A stretch of 48,727 bases of DNA from an uncultured Pseudomonadota bacterium (GCA_903870545.1 CAIQDI010000023.1:1-48727), one strand, 5' to 3'. Positions 34,576 to 43,940 are shown, numbered from the stretch's first letter. Made by a program: numbers and translations. Notes: generated from the letters alone by a model not told the origin.

Positions 34576-37500
34576 ATCTATGACGGATGATGAACAGGCG
34601 GGTTTTCGTCTGCATCGTTTTGAACTTTACAATTGGGGAACGTTCGACAAAACCGTGTGGCATATTTCCCCCAATGGTGAAAATACGTTGTTGACGGGCG
34701 ATATTGGCTCAGGAAAATCAACGGTTGTCGATGCGTTGACCACGCTACTCGTTCCCACGCAACAAATTACCTATAACAAAGCGGCGGGCGCGGAAAGCAA
34801 AGAACGCAATTTAGAATCCTATGTGCGCGGACATTATAAAAGTGGCAAAGAAGCCGAAGATTTAACATCAAAGCCTGTTCCGTTGCGTGATAAAAATAAT
34901 TACAGCGTTTTGCTCGGCTATTTTTACAATCACGGTTATGACAGCAAAGTCACGTTGGCGCAGGTTTTTTCCTGCAAAGAAGATAAAGCACAACCTGAAC
35001 GTTTTTACATTGTCAGCACGAATGAATTAACCATTGAGCATGATTTTTCTCACTTTGGCAGCGATATTTCAGACTTGAAAAAGCGTTTGAAACGCCTCGA
35101 TCACGTCGAAATTTTTGACAGTTTTAGTTCGTATTCTGCCGATTTTCGCCGTCATTTAGGCATTGATTCGGAGCAAGCGTTGACGTTGTTTTATCAAACC
35201 GTATCGATGAAATCGGTGGGGAATTTAACGGAATTTGTTCGCAATAAAATGCTTGAACAACCGCCCGTTCAAGAGCGCGTGGAATCAATTTGTCGTGAGT
35301 TTGACGATTTGAATCGCGCTCACAAAGCCATTTTAAAAGCGAAGTCACAGCTTGAATTGTTGCATCCGCTATTTGTCGATTACCACGCGCATCAACAATT
35401 TCAAAAAATTCATGTTGAAAAAGAACAGTGTCGCGAATCGGTAGATGCGTATTTTGCCCATCACAAAATCGAATTATTAACACAGCGCATTAGCCAGCGC
35501 GAAATCGACTTGACGAAACATCGACAAAAATTATTACGACAACAACAAGATATTTCTGATTTGCGTGATCATCGCGACCAACTGAAACAAAGTATTGAAG
35601 ATAATGGCGGGCGGCGTTTGGAAACGTTGGCGACAGAAATTTCGCGTTTGCAAGGTCAGCAACAACAAAAAGGGCATCAAGCCAAGCGTTATCAAGCGTT
35701 TTGCGCCGCGATTGATTTGGCACCCGCGCACGACAGCGACAGTTTTTTGGATAATCGCCAACACACGCAAAAATTATTGACTGAAATCGAGCCGCAACAA
35801 GCCAATCTCACTCAAGAAAAAATGGTGATGACGATTCAGCGCAACAAAACAGAAGAAATGGTCAAGCAATTAGACGACGAATTAACGTCTTTGCGAGCGC
35901 GTCGCAGCAACATTCCGCTTTCTAATTTGCAAATGCGCGAACAGCTTTGCGCGGCGATTGGCGTTTCGATTGATTCGGTGCCATTTATCGGCGAATTGCT
36001 CAATGTCGATGAAACTCAACCCGAATGGGAAGGCGCGATTGAGCGGGTGTTGCACAATTTTGGTTTGAGTTTGTTGGTGGCGGAGGAACATTACGAAAAA
36101 GTCGCGCATTATGTGGACAGCCATCGATTGAAAGGGCGCATTGTTTATTTTCGCATCAAAGAATGTGTGGCTGAAAAATTTGAATTACCCGCGCCGCAAT
36201 CGCTGTTTCACAAATTACGGATTCAAACGAATAGCCCTTTTTACGATTGGTTGCGTCATGAAATTGCCCTGCGTTTTGATTATTTTTGTGCGAATAATTT
36301 GGACGAATTTCGGCGGCAACCCAAAGCGATTACCCAACAAGGACAAATCAAAAGTGGCGCGAATCGGCACGAAAAAGATGATCGTTATTCGATTAACGAC
36401 CGTTCAAAATTTATTTTGGGTTGGGATAATCACGCTAAAATTGAATCGCTCGGACAACAACAAGCGGCGTTGGTGCAAGAAGGTTTTACCTGTATTCAAA
36501 AATTGAAAAGTATCGATTTGCAACATAAATCTTTGGAAAATCGTCGTGATAAAGCTCGCGATTTGCTGAATGTGGAAGCGTTTGACGAAATCGATTGGCA
36601 AAGTTTCACGCGCAAAATTGACGATTTACTGTCAGAGAAAAAACACATTGAGCAAGATTCTGACATTCTCAAACATCTCCAAAACGAATTAGAACGATGT
36701 GCTGAAGAGTTGCGTGACAAAGAGTTTAAACTGGAAACCGCGACAACAGACAAAGGTAGATTTGAAACGAATTTAGAAAGTGATAAAAACGCATTGCAGA
36801 ACAGTTTGAACGTATTTGAAAGTGTGGACGCGGAAAGACGGAAAATTATTTTTCCGAAATTACGCGCGTTACAACCGTTAGCGTTGCCAAATGTGACGCT
36901 GACAATCGCAACGTGTGAAAATAATTTGAGTGTTATGCGGAATTGGTTGGGCGTGCAAATCGCTAGTGAAACGGGCAAGTTAAATCGATTGCACGAAAAA
37001 ATTATCCGCCAAATGCAAACTTACAAAGACAGTTTCAAAGCCGAAACGCGCGACGTGGATGTGTCATTGGAATCGGCATCGGAATTCGCTGAAATGTTGG
37101 AAAAACTGGAATCTGAAGATTTACCGCGTCACGAAAAGCGGTTTCATCAGATGCTCAAAGAAGGCACGATTCAAAAAATCGCTATGTTTCAAGCGAATTT
37201 AGACAAAGAACAGCAAGCTATTCGAGATAATACCGGTCGTATAAATCGTTCATTATCGGCGATTGATTACAATACCGGAACATACATTACGCTGGTTTGT
37301 GAGCAGCATAACGACGGGGAAATTCGTACATTTCAGCAAGATTTACGCGCGTGTTTAGCGGATGCGTTAAGCAGCGAAGAAAATTTATATGATGAGCGTC
37401 GCTTTCATCAAGTGAAAAAAATAATCGACCGTTTTCAAGGGCAAGAAGGCAGCGTTGATGCCGATAAAAAGTGGACAAAAAAAGTCACAGACGTGCGAAA

Positions 37501-37921
37501 TTGGTTTGTATTTTCGGCTTCTGAACGGTGGCGCGAAGACGATCAAGAAAAGGAATACTATTCCGATTCGGCGGGAAAATCCGGCGGACAAAAAGAGAAA
37601 TTGGCGTACACCATTTTAGCGTCGGCGTTGGCGTATCAATTTGGTTTGGAATGGGGCGAAACCAAATCTCGCAGTTTTCGTTTTGTGATGATTGACGAAG
37701 CGTTTGGGCGTGGTTCAGACGATTCGGCGCGGTATGGTTTGGAATTATTTAAAAAATTGAATTTGCAGTTGCTGATTGTGACCCCGCTGCAAAAAATCAA
37801 TATCATTGAAAATTATGTGAAAAGCGTGAATTTGGTGCATAACGAAGAAGGCAAAAAATCGATGTTACGCAATTTGACGATTCACGAATATCACCAGAAA
37901 AAACCCGCTAATGGCGCGTGA
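34556..37921 (+). CDS. jetC: Wadjet component JetC (SMC/MukB-like ATPase)
   Basis: The 1121-aa ATPase has Walker A LLTGDIGSGKSTVVDAL near residues 45-60, long coiled-coil arms (about 260-450 and 620-900) around a hinge, and an ABC-like signature SAGKSGGQKEKLAYTIL near residue 1010. Walker B is VMIDEAFGRGSDDSAR. JetC with JetA and JetB extrudes DNA loops. The start may be 34556 or an ATG a few codons on (34565, 34580). It overlaps jetD by 11 nt. Confidence 0.92.
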   Translation: MQNMQLESMTDDEQAGFRLHRFELYNWGTFDKTVWHISPNGENTLLTGDIGSGKSTVVDALTTLLVPTQQITYNKAAGAESKERNLESYVRGHYKSGKEAEDLTSKPVPLRDKNNYSVLLGYFYNHGYDSKVTLAQVFSCKEDKAQPERFYIVSTNELTIEHDFSHFGSDISDLKKRLKRLDHVEIFDSFSSYSADFRRHLGIDSEQALTLFYQTVSMKSVGNLTEFVRNKMLEQPPVQERVESICREFDDLNRAHKAILKAKSQLELLHPLFVDYHAHQQFQKIHVEKEQCRESVDAYFAHHKIELLTQRISQREIDLTKHRQKLLRQQQDISDLRDHRDQLKQSIEDNGGRRLETLATEISRLQGQQQQKGHQAKRYQAFCAAIDLAPAHDSDSFLDNRQHTQKLLTEIEPQQANLTQEKMVMTIQRNKTEEMVKQLDDELTSLRARRSNIPLSNLQMREQLCAAIGVSIDSVPFIGELLNVDETQPEWEGAIERVLHNFGLSLLVAEEHYEKVAHYVDSHRLKGRIVYFRIKECVAEKFELPAPQSLFHKLRIQTNSPFYDWLRHEIALRFDYFCANNLDEFRRQPKAITQQGQIKSGANRHEKDDRYSINDRSKFILGWDNHAKIESLGQQQAALVQEGFTCIQKLKSIDLQHKSLENRRDKARDLLNVEAFDEIDWQSFTRKIDDLLSEKKHIEQDSDILKHLQNELERCAEELRDKEFKLETATTDKGRFETNLESDKNALQNSLNVFESVDAERRKIIFPKLRALQPLALPNVTLTIATCENNLSVMRNWLGVQIASETGKLNRLHEKIIRQMQTYKDSFKAETRDVDVSLESASEFAEMLEKLESEDLPRHEKRFHQMLKEGTIQKIAMFQANLDKEQQAIRDNTGRINRSLSAIDYNTGTYITLVCEQHNDGEIRTFQQDLRACLADALSSEENLYDERRFHQVKKIIDRFQGQEGSVDADKKWTKKVTDVRNWFVFSASERWREDDQEKEYYSDSAGKSGGQKEKLAYTILASALAYQFGLEWGETKSRSFRFVMIDEAFGRGSDDSARYGLELFKKLNLQLLIVTPLQKINIIENYVKSVNLVHNEEGKKSMLRNLTIHEYHQKKPANGA

Positions 37922-39104
37922 GTTAATCTCGTCCAAATACGTTCACGAACAGGCGGAAAAAATTTGGCAACGCGGTGATTTACATCGTACCTTTTTAGAA
38001 AATAGCGTGTGTTTCCCCGTGACGATTTCGTTGCCAAGTTGGTCGTCCAAAGTGTTATTAACCGAATTTCCAGCGGTTCAAGAGGCGATTTATTCGTTGA
38101 ACGAACAAAGTAAAAAACATGATTTTACGATTTCGCACCACGTTGTCAATCATCGGCAACTTGGCGAACAAAAAATTCCCAGCGCGATTGTATTTGAAAC
38201 GGAAACGATTTTTTTACGTTTTTTGCGTCACAGTGACGAATTTTCAGAATTTAAAACGTTGGCAGAAAAAACGTTGCAACGTTTTCCAGCGTTAAAAAAT
38301 TGGTTGAATCGTTATCCGTTCAAACTGATGAATTTTGCGGCAGTTTGGTTTTCGTTGCTGGCGGTTTGCGATTATTTTGAACAGCATCCGCGCCCTGATT
38401 TTTATATTCGACAACTCGATATTATAGGCGTGGATACCAAATTCATCGAGAATCACAAAGCGATTTTGACTGACATTCTTGATGTTATTTTGCCCGAAAT
38501 CGCGCGGGACTTAACCGTTACGGGTTTGAGTCATCACGGTTTTGAACGCCGTTATGGTTTGCGTTATGAATTACCGCAAATTCGGTTGCGAATTTTAGAC
38601 AAGCGTTTAGCGGTTTGTGGATTGACGGATTTGACGTTGAACTTGCTTGAATTTAATCGGCTCGAACTACCGATTAACACCGTTTTTATCACGGAAAATA
38701 AAGTGAATGGTTTGGCGTTTCCGCACGTTGAAAATGCGCTGGTCATTTTTGGTTTAGGTTACGCAGTTGATTTGTTGGTGAATGCGCGACTTTTGAAAAA
38801 CGTAAAAATTTATTATTGGGGCGATTTAGACAGTCACGGTTTTGCGATTTTATCCCGAATGCGCGGTTATTTTCCGCAAACCGAATCGTTTTTAATGAAC
38901 CGTGAAACGTTGACGAAATTTGAAAATTTGTGGGTGAACGAGCCGGAAAATAAAGCCGTTACGCATGAATTGGCGAATTTAACAGCCGCTGAACAAGCCG
39001 TTTTTAAAACGTTAAAAACGCATCACATTCGTTTAGAACAAGAGCGGCTGAGTTATGGTTATTTAAAAATTAGCCTGCAAAAACGACATCAAATTGCGCC
39101 ATGA
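37911..39104 (+). CDS. jetD: Wadjet component JetD (DUF3322/DUF2220, TOPRIM nuclease)
   Basis: The 397-aa protein has an N-terminal DUF3322 part (residues about 1-190) and a C-terminal TOPRIM-like DUF2220 nuclease. The TOPRIM acidic residues are visible in VFITENKVNGLAF and YYWGDLDSHGFAILSRMRGY. JetD cuts small closed circular DNA once the SMC motor has engaged it, giving plasmid defence. All four genes are full length and overlapping or tightly spaced, so the system looks intact. Its 3' end overlaps the convergent tusC by 35 nt. Confidence 0.92.
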   Translation: MARELISSKYVHEQAEKIWQRGDLHRTFLENSVCFPVTISLPSWSSKVLLTEFPAVQEAIYSLNEQSKKHDFTISHHVVNHRQLGEQKIPSAIVFETETIFLRFLRHSDEFSEFKTLAEKTLQRFPALKNWLNRYPFKLMNFAAVWFSLLAVCDYFEQHPRPDFYIRQLDIIGVDTKFIENHKAILTDILDVILPEIARDLTVTGLSHHGFERRYGLRYELPQIRLRILDKRLAVCGLTDLTLNLLEFNRLELPINTVFITENKVNGLAFPHVENALVIFGLGYAVDLLVNARLLKNVKIYYWGDLDSHGFAILSRMRGYFPQTESFLMNRETLTKFENLWVNEPENKAVTHELANLTAAEQAVFKTLKTHHIRLEQERLSYGYLKISLQKRHQIAP

Positions 39105-39429
39105 AATCAGCAATTGTGGCGCGTGATTTCAGTTGCACCGATTGCGTCAACCTTTCCGTTTGCAAACCACGTTCAACCAGCGATTCCGTTTCAATAAAAA
39201 TGTCGTTTACGTCCATCGTTGGTAGAATTTCAAACAACGTAGCGGTGTTTTTATAACCTGAATTTTGGGCATTTTGATTCGTTTTTAGATGAAAAACGGC
39301 ATCGTCTAAAAATAGCACACTCACATTTTGTTCAAATGCCGCCGTAGTTAAAATAATATCCAGCATTTCTTGCACATAAATCCCGTCGTAACTGGGTTTT
39401 CGAAGTACAAATAAAAAATTTTTCGTCAT
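39070..39429 (-). CDS. tusC: Sulfur-relay protein TusC/DsrF
   Basis: The protein has 119 aa from the ATG at 39429; the frame extends further upstream, into tusD sequence. MTKNFLFVLRKPSYDGIYVQ, then ILTTAAFEQNVSVLFLDDAV and FEILPTMDVNDIFIE fit the TusC/DsrF family. In TusBCD it passes persulfide towards tRNA 2-thiouridine synthesis. tusB, usually next, is not present; the jetD gene occupies the flank and overlaps this gene by 35 nt. Confidence 0.82.
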   Translation of the reverse strand: MTKNFLFVLRKPSYDGIYVQEMLDIILTTAAFEQNVSVLFLDDAVFHLKTNQNAQNSGYKNTATLFEILPTMDVNDIFIETESLVERGLQTERLTQSVQLKSRATIADFMAQFDVVFAG

Positions 39430-39433
39430 AATT

Positions 39434-39790
39434 TTACCCAAAAACCAAAAAACGATCCGACAAAATAGTTGCTTCGAGTAATTGCCCCAAACCGCCCAAT
39501 CGAAAACCGTCCGCGATATTTTCATTAGTCAAACCGCGTCGTTGCGCCGCTGAAATACATACGACTAAATCTAAATCGTGTTTTTGAGCGAGTTCTGACC
39601 AGCTTTTGAAAAGTGACAATTCATCGTCGGGGGGCGCGGCAGATTTAAGTGCGTGATAAATGCCTTCGTGGTAAAAAAACACGCGGAAAATTTCATGACG
39701 TTGCGCTAAAACTGCCGTTGCAAAACGAAACGCCGTTACACTAGCAGACGCATGATAAGGACTGGAATTGATTTGAATGGCGAATTTCAT
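39434..39790 (-). CDS. tusD: Sulfur-relay protein TusD/DsrE
   Basis: This 118-aa DsrE-family protein begins FAIQINSSPYHASASVTAFR. It keeps the sulfur-carrying Cys in DLVVCISAAQRRGL. It is 4 nt upstream of tusC. The active Cys suggests function even though tusB and tusE are not in the window. Confidence 0.87.
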   Translation of the reverse strand: MKFAIQINSSPYHASASVTAFRFATAVLAQRHEIFRVFFYHEGIYHALKSAAPPDDELSLFKSWSELAQKHDLDLVVCISAAQRRGLTNENIADGFRLGGLGQLLEATILSDRFLVFG

Positions 39791-39798
39791 AGTGGCTC

Positions 39799-39838
39799 AA
39801 AAAGAAAAGCGCGATAACCGATGAATGGATTACCGCGC
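39799..39838 (-). terminator. Terminator after the CxxCH membrane protein gene
   Basis: On the minus strand, GCGCGGTAA pairs with TTATCGCGC (39809-39838), followed by TTTTCTTTTT. It separates the CxxCH membrane protein gene from tusD on the same strand. Confidence 0.65.
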
Positions 39839-39861
39839 AGATGAAAATTTAAAAACGTGAA

Positions 39862-40833
39862 TTACTTTTTGATTTTACTAAGCAAAAAGTCCCACAATTT
39901 TTTCAACAAGGGCAGGGCGTTCGTGACAATTTGTGTGTAAATAAACTGCACGCTTTTCTTAATCAAGCCGAAAACAACATCGAGCCATTTTTTGATTTTT
40001 TCAGATTGTAAATTGTCGCGCCATTGCAAATAGTGCATGCCTAAACCACTGACAAAAACGGGTTTATAGAGCCACATTTCAAGCAGCGAAACAACCCACA
40101 TATACACGAACGACGCGCCCATTCCCATACCGGCAAGAATCACCAACATGGCAAACATGGGGTGAATCTTGGTCAGCCACCACGACAAAATATCAGCAAT
40201 CAAGAACACATAAGGCATTCCAATGGCGATACATTTCAAGCGTGTTTTAGTTGTTTCAGCGAAACTGAAAATAATACCGACGAACATGAAAATAAAACTA
40301 ATTCCGAACAAATGAATGTGCGAAATCCGCGTCAAAGAGGCGAAAGTCGCGCCGGTATCTTGTGCGCTGAGAGCTTTTACCGTGTCGAATTTTGACAGGT
40401 CTGGCAAGCTGCCCGCGTCTTTGTTGTGACACATAACACACTTATTTTCAACGATTTTTTGAATTCCGTTGTCGATATAATCGTCTTTATCCGCACCATC
40501 ACGCACCCACTGAATGATGTCAAAACGCTCTTGTTCCGAGGCGTTATCTTTCATTGAACCATTGAGTTTAGTTTCTAAAACGGTGCCGGAACGGTTGCCA
40601 TAATAGCTGTAAACAATATCATCGACCGATAAACCGAATTTTCCGTCTGCCATGCCGTGGGTGAATAAAATCTGAATAATGGCGAATAAATAGCCAATTG
40701 CGACCGTGCAAAGGTAGCCGGTAAACAAAACTTTGACCGGTGTGTCGTGATCCTTCAATGCGATATATTTTGAAACTGTTCGGACTGGAATATCATCAAT
40801 TTCTTCAGGAGGTGGCGTATGTTGTTGAGTCAT
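39862..40833 (-). CDS. Membrane protein with a haem-type CxxCH motif
   Basis: The 323-aa protein has a cytoplasmic-looking start (MTQQHTPPPEEIDDIPVRTV) and a membrane helix at residues about 35-58. A loop of ~110 residues carries one KCVMCHNKDAGSLPDLSKF segment (c-type haem attachment) near residue 133. Further hydrophobic helices follow at about 170-190, 198-215, 223-250, and the C-terminus is Lys-rich and amphipathic. Weak His-containing helix ends (ISHIHLFGISFIF) could also bind haem. I know no confirmed function; an electron-transfer role in the membrane is inferred. It stands alone between a terminator and the nrdA leader. Confidence 0.65.
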   Translation of the reverse strand: MTQQHTPPPEEIDDIPVRTVSKYIALKDHDTPVKVLFTGYLCTVAIGYLFAIIQILFTHGMADGKFGLSVDDIVYSYYGNRSGTVLETKLNGSMKDNASEQERFDIIQWVRDGADKDDYIDNGIQKIVENKCVMCHNKDAGSLPDLSKFDTVKALSAQDTGATFASLTRISHIHLFGISFIFMFVGIIFSFAETTKTRLKCIAIGMPYVFLIADILSWWLTKIHPMFAMLVILAGMGMGASFVYMWVVSLLEMWLYKPVFVSGLGMHYLQWRDNLQSEKIKKWLDVVFGLIKKSVQFIYTQIVTNALPLLKKLWDFLLSKIKK

Positions 40834-41059
40834 TTTTTTTAAATGGAACGTGTGTGAACAAGTGCAGGTATTTTAACATTATATGGATTTCAAAATTGTG
40901 AAAATACGGCAATTTTGTAGTTCTCAATTGGCAATAATAACTTCGCATAATGGTTATTATGTTAAATGAATAATGAAACTATCTAAAATGCCTTCCCCTA
41001 CCGATTCCAAAATTTACAACTCGTTGATTTTCATTATTGCCCAAAATAAATCATCGAAA

Positions 41060-41106
41060 AATCTATATCTTGTGATTATTTTGAATATACAATCTACATA
41101 TTGCGT
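41060..41106 (+). promoter_or_regulatory. Pair of NrdR-box-like sites upstream of nrdA
   Basis: AATCTATATCTTGTGA (41060-41075) and AATCTACATATTGCGT (41091-41106) each match the NrdR consensus ACACWATATATWGTGT at 12 of 16 positions by my count. They start exactly 31 bp apart, three helical turns, the usual NrdR pairing. The rest of the 372-nt gap 40834-41205 is AT-rich; I see no gene in it. A 78-codon frame there (40973-41209) looks accidental. Confidence 0.6.
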
Positions 41107-41205
41107 TAATCCTATTTTTAACGCGAATCTGTGCATCCCGCAAAAACGTTACAGCACTCCCCTATTCCGCGAATTAAAACAAATTTTTAACCAAGGTAAT
41201 TTAAA

Positions 41206-43449
41206 ATGATCGTAATCAAACGAAATGGTGAATCTCAAAAAATCGCTATTGCCAAAATCCACAAAGCCGTTGAATGGGCGTGCAATGGTTTAAATGTTTC
41301 GTTGTCGGAAATCGAAACCAATGCACATATTCAATTTTTTGATGGCATCAAAACTGCCCAAATTCACACTGCCCTTGTCAACAGTGCCGCGAGTTTAATT
41401 GACGTTGGCAAAACCGATTATGAATTCGCCGCTGCTCGCTTATTGCTGCAACAAATTTATAAAGAAGTCACGCAACAAACCGTCTACCCAACGTTAACCG
41501 ATTATATTTCCAACGCCGTGTCGTTAGGAAAAGTCAAAGAAGAAATGCAATCGTTTGATTTAGAAACATTAAATGACGCAATTGATGTTTCGCGCGACGA
41601 TTTGTTTAAATATCTGGGCATGCAAACCGTTTACGATCGTTATTTATTGCGCGACAAAAACCACAAACTCATTGAAATGCCACAACATTTTTGGATGCGC
41701 GTGGCAATGGGTTTGGCGTTAAACGAATCAGTAGAAACAAAAACAACGTGGGCGATTGAATTTTATAACGTACTGTCCAAATTTGAATTCGTCAGCTCAA
41801 CGCCGACTTTATTCAATTCGGGAACTCCCTTTTCTCAAATGTCTTCGTGTTTTGTGACCACCACCGACGATTCGATTTGGGAAGAACAAGAAGGCGTGAA
41901 TTTCGGCAAAGGCATTTTTGCCACGATGACCGAATGCGCGTTGTATTCAAAATTTGCTGGCGGCATCGGCACCGATTGGACGCGGGTTCGTTGTGCGGGT
42001 TCAGAAATCAAATCTACAAACGGTATCAGTTCTGGCATCATCCCGTATTTGAAAGTTTTCAACGACACCGCTGTTGGTGTAAATCAATCGGGCAAACGCA
42101 ACGGTTCGTTCGCCGCATATTTAGAACCGTGGCACGGCGATATTGAACGTTTTATCAATTTAAAAAAACCGAATGGTGACGAACGATTGAGAGCGCGGGA
42201 AATTTTCCCGTACATTTGGGCAAACGATTTATTCATGCAGCGCGTCGAAGCACGCGACAAATGGTCGTTATTTTGTTCACACAAAAACGCTGAATTATGC
42301 GAAACGTACGGCGAAGAATTTGAACGCGCTTATTTAGCCGCCGAAGCGCGTGGCGATGCTGTTAAAGTTATCGATGCGATGGAATTATGGAAGGGAATTA
42401 TTACCGCGTTGGTCGAATCGGGTGCGCCGTTAATCACGTTTAAAGACGAACACAATCGCCGTAATCCACAAGACCACGTTGGCATTATTCGTTCGAGCAA
42501 CCTTTGTTCAGAGATTTCTTTGAACACCAGCGACGATGAAAGTGCCGTCTGTAATTTGGGTTCGATTAACGTGTCAGTGTGCAATCAAGCCGACTTCCCA
42601 CGCGTGATTCCGATTGCGATGCGGATGCTGGACAATGTTGTCGATTTGAATTTTTATCCGACCGAAAAAGCGCGTCGGGCGAATTTAAAACATCGTCCCG
42701 TTGGTTTAGGTTTGATGGGTTGGACGGATTACATTATTTCGCAAGGCATCGATTGGGAATCCGACGAACATTTACAATTAACGGACTTTGTTTTTGAGGA
42801 TTTTTCGTATTGGGCGATTAAATCGTCGATGGAAATCGCAAAAGAAAAAGGGCATTACTCCAGTTACGAAGGCTCAAAATGGTCACGCGGAATTTTGCCA
42901 ATTGATACGGCGAGAGATTTACCGGCTGAATGGTGTCACAGCAGCCGTGGTGCAGAAGCGTGGGACGTGTTGAGAGGTGAAATTAAACTGCACGGAATGC
43001 GTAACTCCAATTGTATGGCGATTGCGCCCACCGCGACCATTGCCAATATCGTCGGCACCACGCCGTGCATTGAACCGATTTATAAGCAAGTTTTTGTGAA
43101 GGAAAATAAATCGGGTAAGTTCAAAGTGGTAGATCCCGCGATGCGCCACAATCGTCCGGAATTGTGCAAAACGGCGTTTGAAATTGACCAAACGTGGTTA
43201 ATTAAAACGGCAGCCGTTCGTCAAAAATATATTGATCAAGCGCAATCGGTGAATTTATTTAAAAAAGCGGGCGTGAAAGGCAATGTGATTAGCGATTGGT
43301 ATTTCTTGGCGTGGAAATTGGGTTTGAAATCGACGTATTATTTGAAACAGCAAATTTCTGAGTTGTCTTATGAAGATGTGATTAAAAACGACGAATCTCC
43401 GGTTCTTCTTTGTTCTATCGACACGCCTGATTGCGAGTCTTGCCAGTAA
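41206..43449 (+). CDS. nrdA: Class I ribonucleotide reductase, alpha subunit
   Basis: It reduces ribonucleoside diphosphates. The ATP-cone that senses dATP/ATP is at the N-terminus (MIVIKRNGESQKIAIAKIHK). Active-site residues are in place: the Cys of MSSCFVTT, NLCSEISLNT with the radical Cys and Glu, the Cys of SAVCNLGSIN, and the C-terminal CESCQ pair that accepts electrons from thioredoxin/glutaredoxin. 747 aa, normal. The start ATG at 41206 follows AAGG. nrdB does not follow directly: 589 nt with a nuclease remnant lie between. Confidence 0.95.
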   Translation: MIVIKRNGESQKIAIAKIHKAVEWACNGLNVSLSEIETNAHIQFFDGIKTAQIHTALVNSAASLIDVGKTDYEFAAARLLLQQIYKEVTQQTVYPTLTDYISNAVSLGKVKEEMQSFDLETLNDAIDVSRDDLFKYLGMQTVYDRYLLRDKNHKLIEMPQHFWMRVAMGLALNESVETKTTWAIEFYNVLSKFEFVSSTPTLFNSGTPFSQMSSCFVTTTDDSIWEEQEGVNFGKGIFATMTECALYSKFAGGIGTDWTRVRCAGSEIKSTNGISSGIIPYLKVFNDTAVGVNQSGKRNGSFAAYLEPWHGDIERFINLKKPNGDERLRAREIFPYIWANDLFMQRVEARDKWSLFCSHKNAELCETYGEEFERAYLAAEARGDAVKVIDAMELWKGIITALVESGAPLITFKDEHNRRNPQDHVGIIRSSNLCSEISLNTSDDESAVCNLGSINVSVCNQADFPRVIPIAMRMLDNVVDLNFYPTEKARRANLKHRPVGLGLMGWTDYIISQGIDWESDEHLQLTDFVFEDFSYWAIKSSMEIAKEKGHYSSYEGSKWSRGILPIDTARDLPAEWCHSSRGAEAWDVLRGEIKLHGMRNSNCMAIAPTATIANIVGTTPCIEPIYKQVFVKENKSGKFKVVDPAMRHNRPELCKTAFEIDQTWLIKTAAVRQKYIDQAQSVNLFKKAGVKGNVISDWYFLAWKLGLKSTYYLKQQISELSYEDVIKNDESPVLLCSIDTPDCESCQ

Positions 43450-43459
43450 ATTTTACTAG

Positions 43460-43864
43460 CGCATAACAAACTGGAATGTAAAAACAGAAACTATCGAACA
43501 ATTTGTTAATGGTGAAATAGTTTCTGATTTAATTATCGCCACGACGTTAAATGTTGAAACTCAGCAATTATTTAACACGCAATCAGTCGATGTTTTATTT
43601 TCCAAGGAATCATTAAATGCACATTTGGTAAAGCATCCAGAGATTACAGCAAAAGATTATCAGTTAATTCCTGAAATTATCGAACATGGCGAAATTTATC
43701 GGCAAAATGAAAAACGGTATGTTTTATTGCACAAAAACGGGAAACTTTATCGGGCGGCAATTAAAACAACGCAACATGGTGAAATTTATTTTTTGAGTTT
43801 GTTTGTGACGACGAAGTATTTAGCGGATGTTCAGATTAGAAACAAATTTGAGAAAATCCGCTAG
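43460..43864 (+). pseudogene. 5'-less PBECR-like nuclease fragment between nrdA and nrdB
   Basis: An open frame of about 134 codons runs from 43460 (just after an in-frame TAG at 43457) to TAG at 43862-43864. It has no ATG or GTG in a likely start position; a TTG at 43625 would give only 79 aa. The peptide (SVDVLFSKESLNAHLVKHPE, ITAKDYQLIPEIIEHGEIYR, NEKRYVLLHKNGKLYRAAIK) resembles the phage-type Barnase/EndoU/ColicinE5/RelE-like nuclease domains (PBECR) found at the end of phage head-morphogenesis proteins. It is probably a remnant of mobile DNA. Whether it is expressed is unknown. Confidence 0.55.
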
Positions 43865-43940
43865 GTGCAAAAGGGATAGCAACCCCCATTAGCTCATCAG
43901 TGCATTTGCAAAGGCTAAGTCAGCTTGACTCGCACCTAGC
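43860..43940 (+). ncRNA. Predicted multi-branched folded element upstream of nrdB
   Basis: An outer 9-bp stem joins GCTAGGTGC (43860-43868) and GCACCTAGC (43932-43940). Inside are three short hairpins: GGG/CCC (43873-43875 with 43883-43885); TTAGC/GCTAA (43889-43893 with 43914-43918) capped by TGCA-TT-TGCA (43901-43910); and GTCA/TGAC (43919-43922 with 43926-43929). The layout is a closed multi-helix junction of about 81 nt. The left arm includes the stop codon of the nuclease fragment. Calling it RNA is an inference; it could equally be a DNA element. No known class fits. Confidence 0.35.

Noticed and set aside
40973-41209. 78-codon open frame before nrdA
   Set aside because: It runs through the NrdR-like sites and overlaps the nrdA start. 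Its composition is that of AT-rich intergenic DNA and it has no recognisable motif.
43894-43900. Minus-strand CTGATGA resembling the hammerhead ribozyme core within the folded element
   Set aside because: The second core segment (GAAA) and a matching stem II are not present at the right positions.
43860-43940. Integron attC site or tRNA-like cloverleaf
   Set aside because: No GTTRRRY/RYYYAAC core sites. The arms do not have tRNA stem and loop sizes and there is no T-loop sequence.
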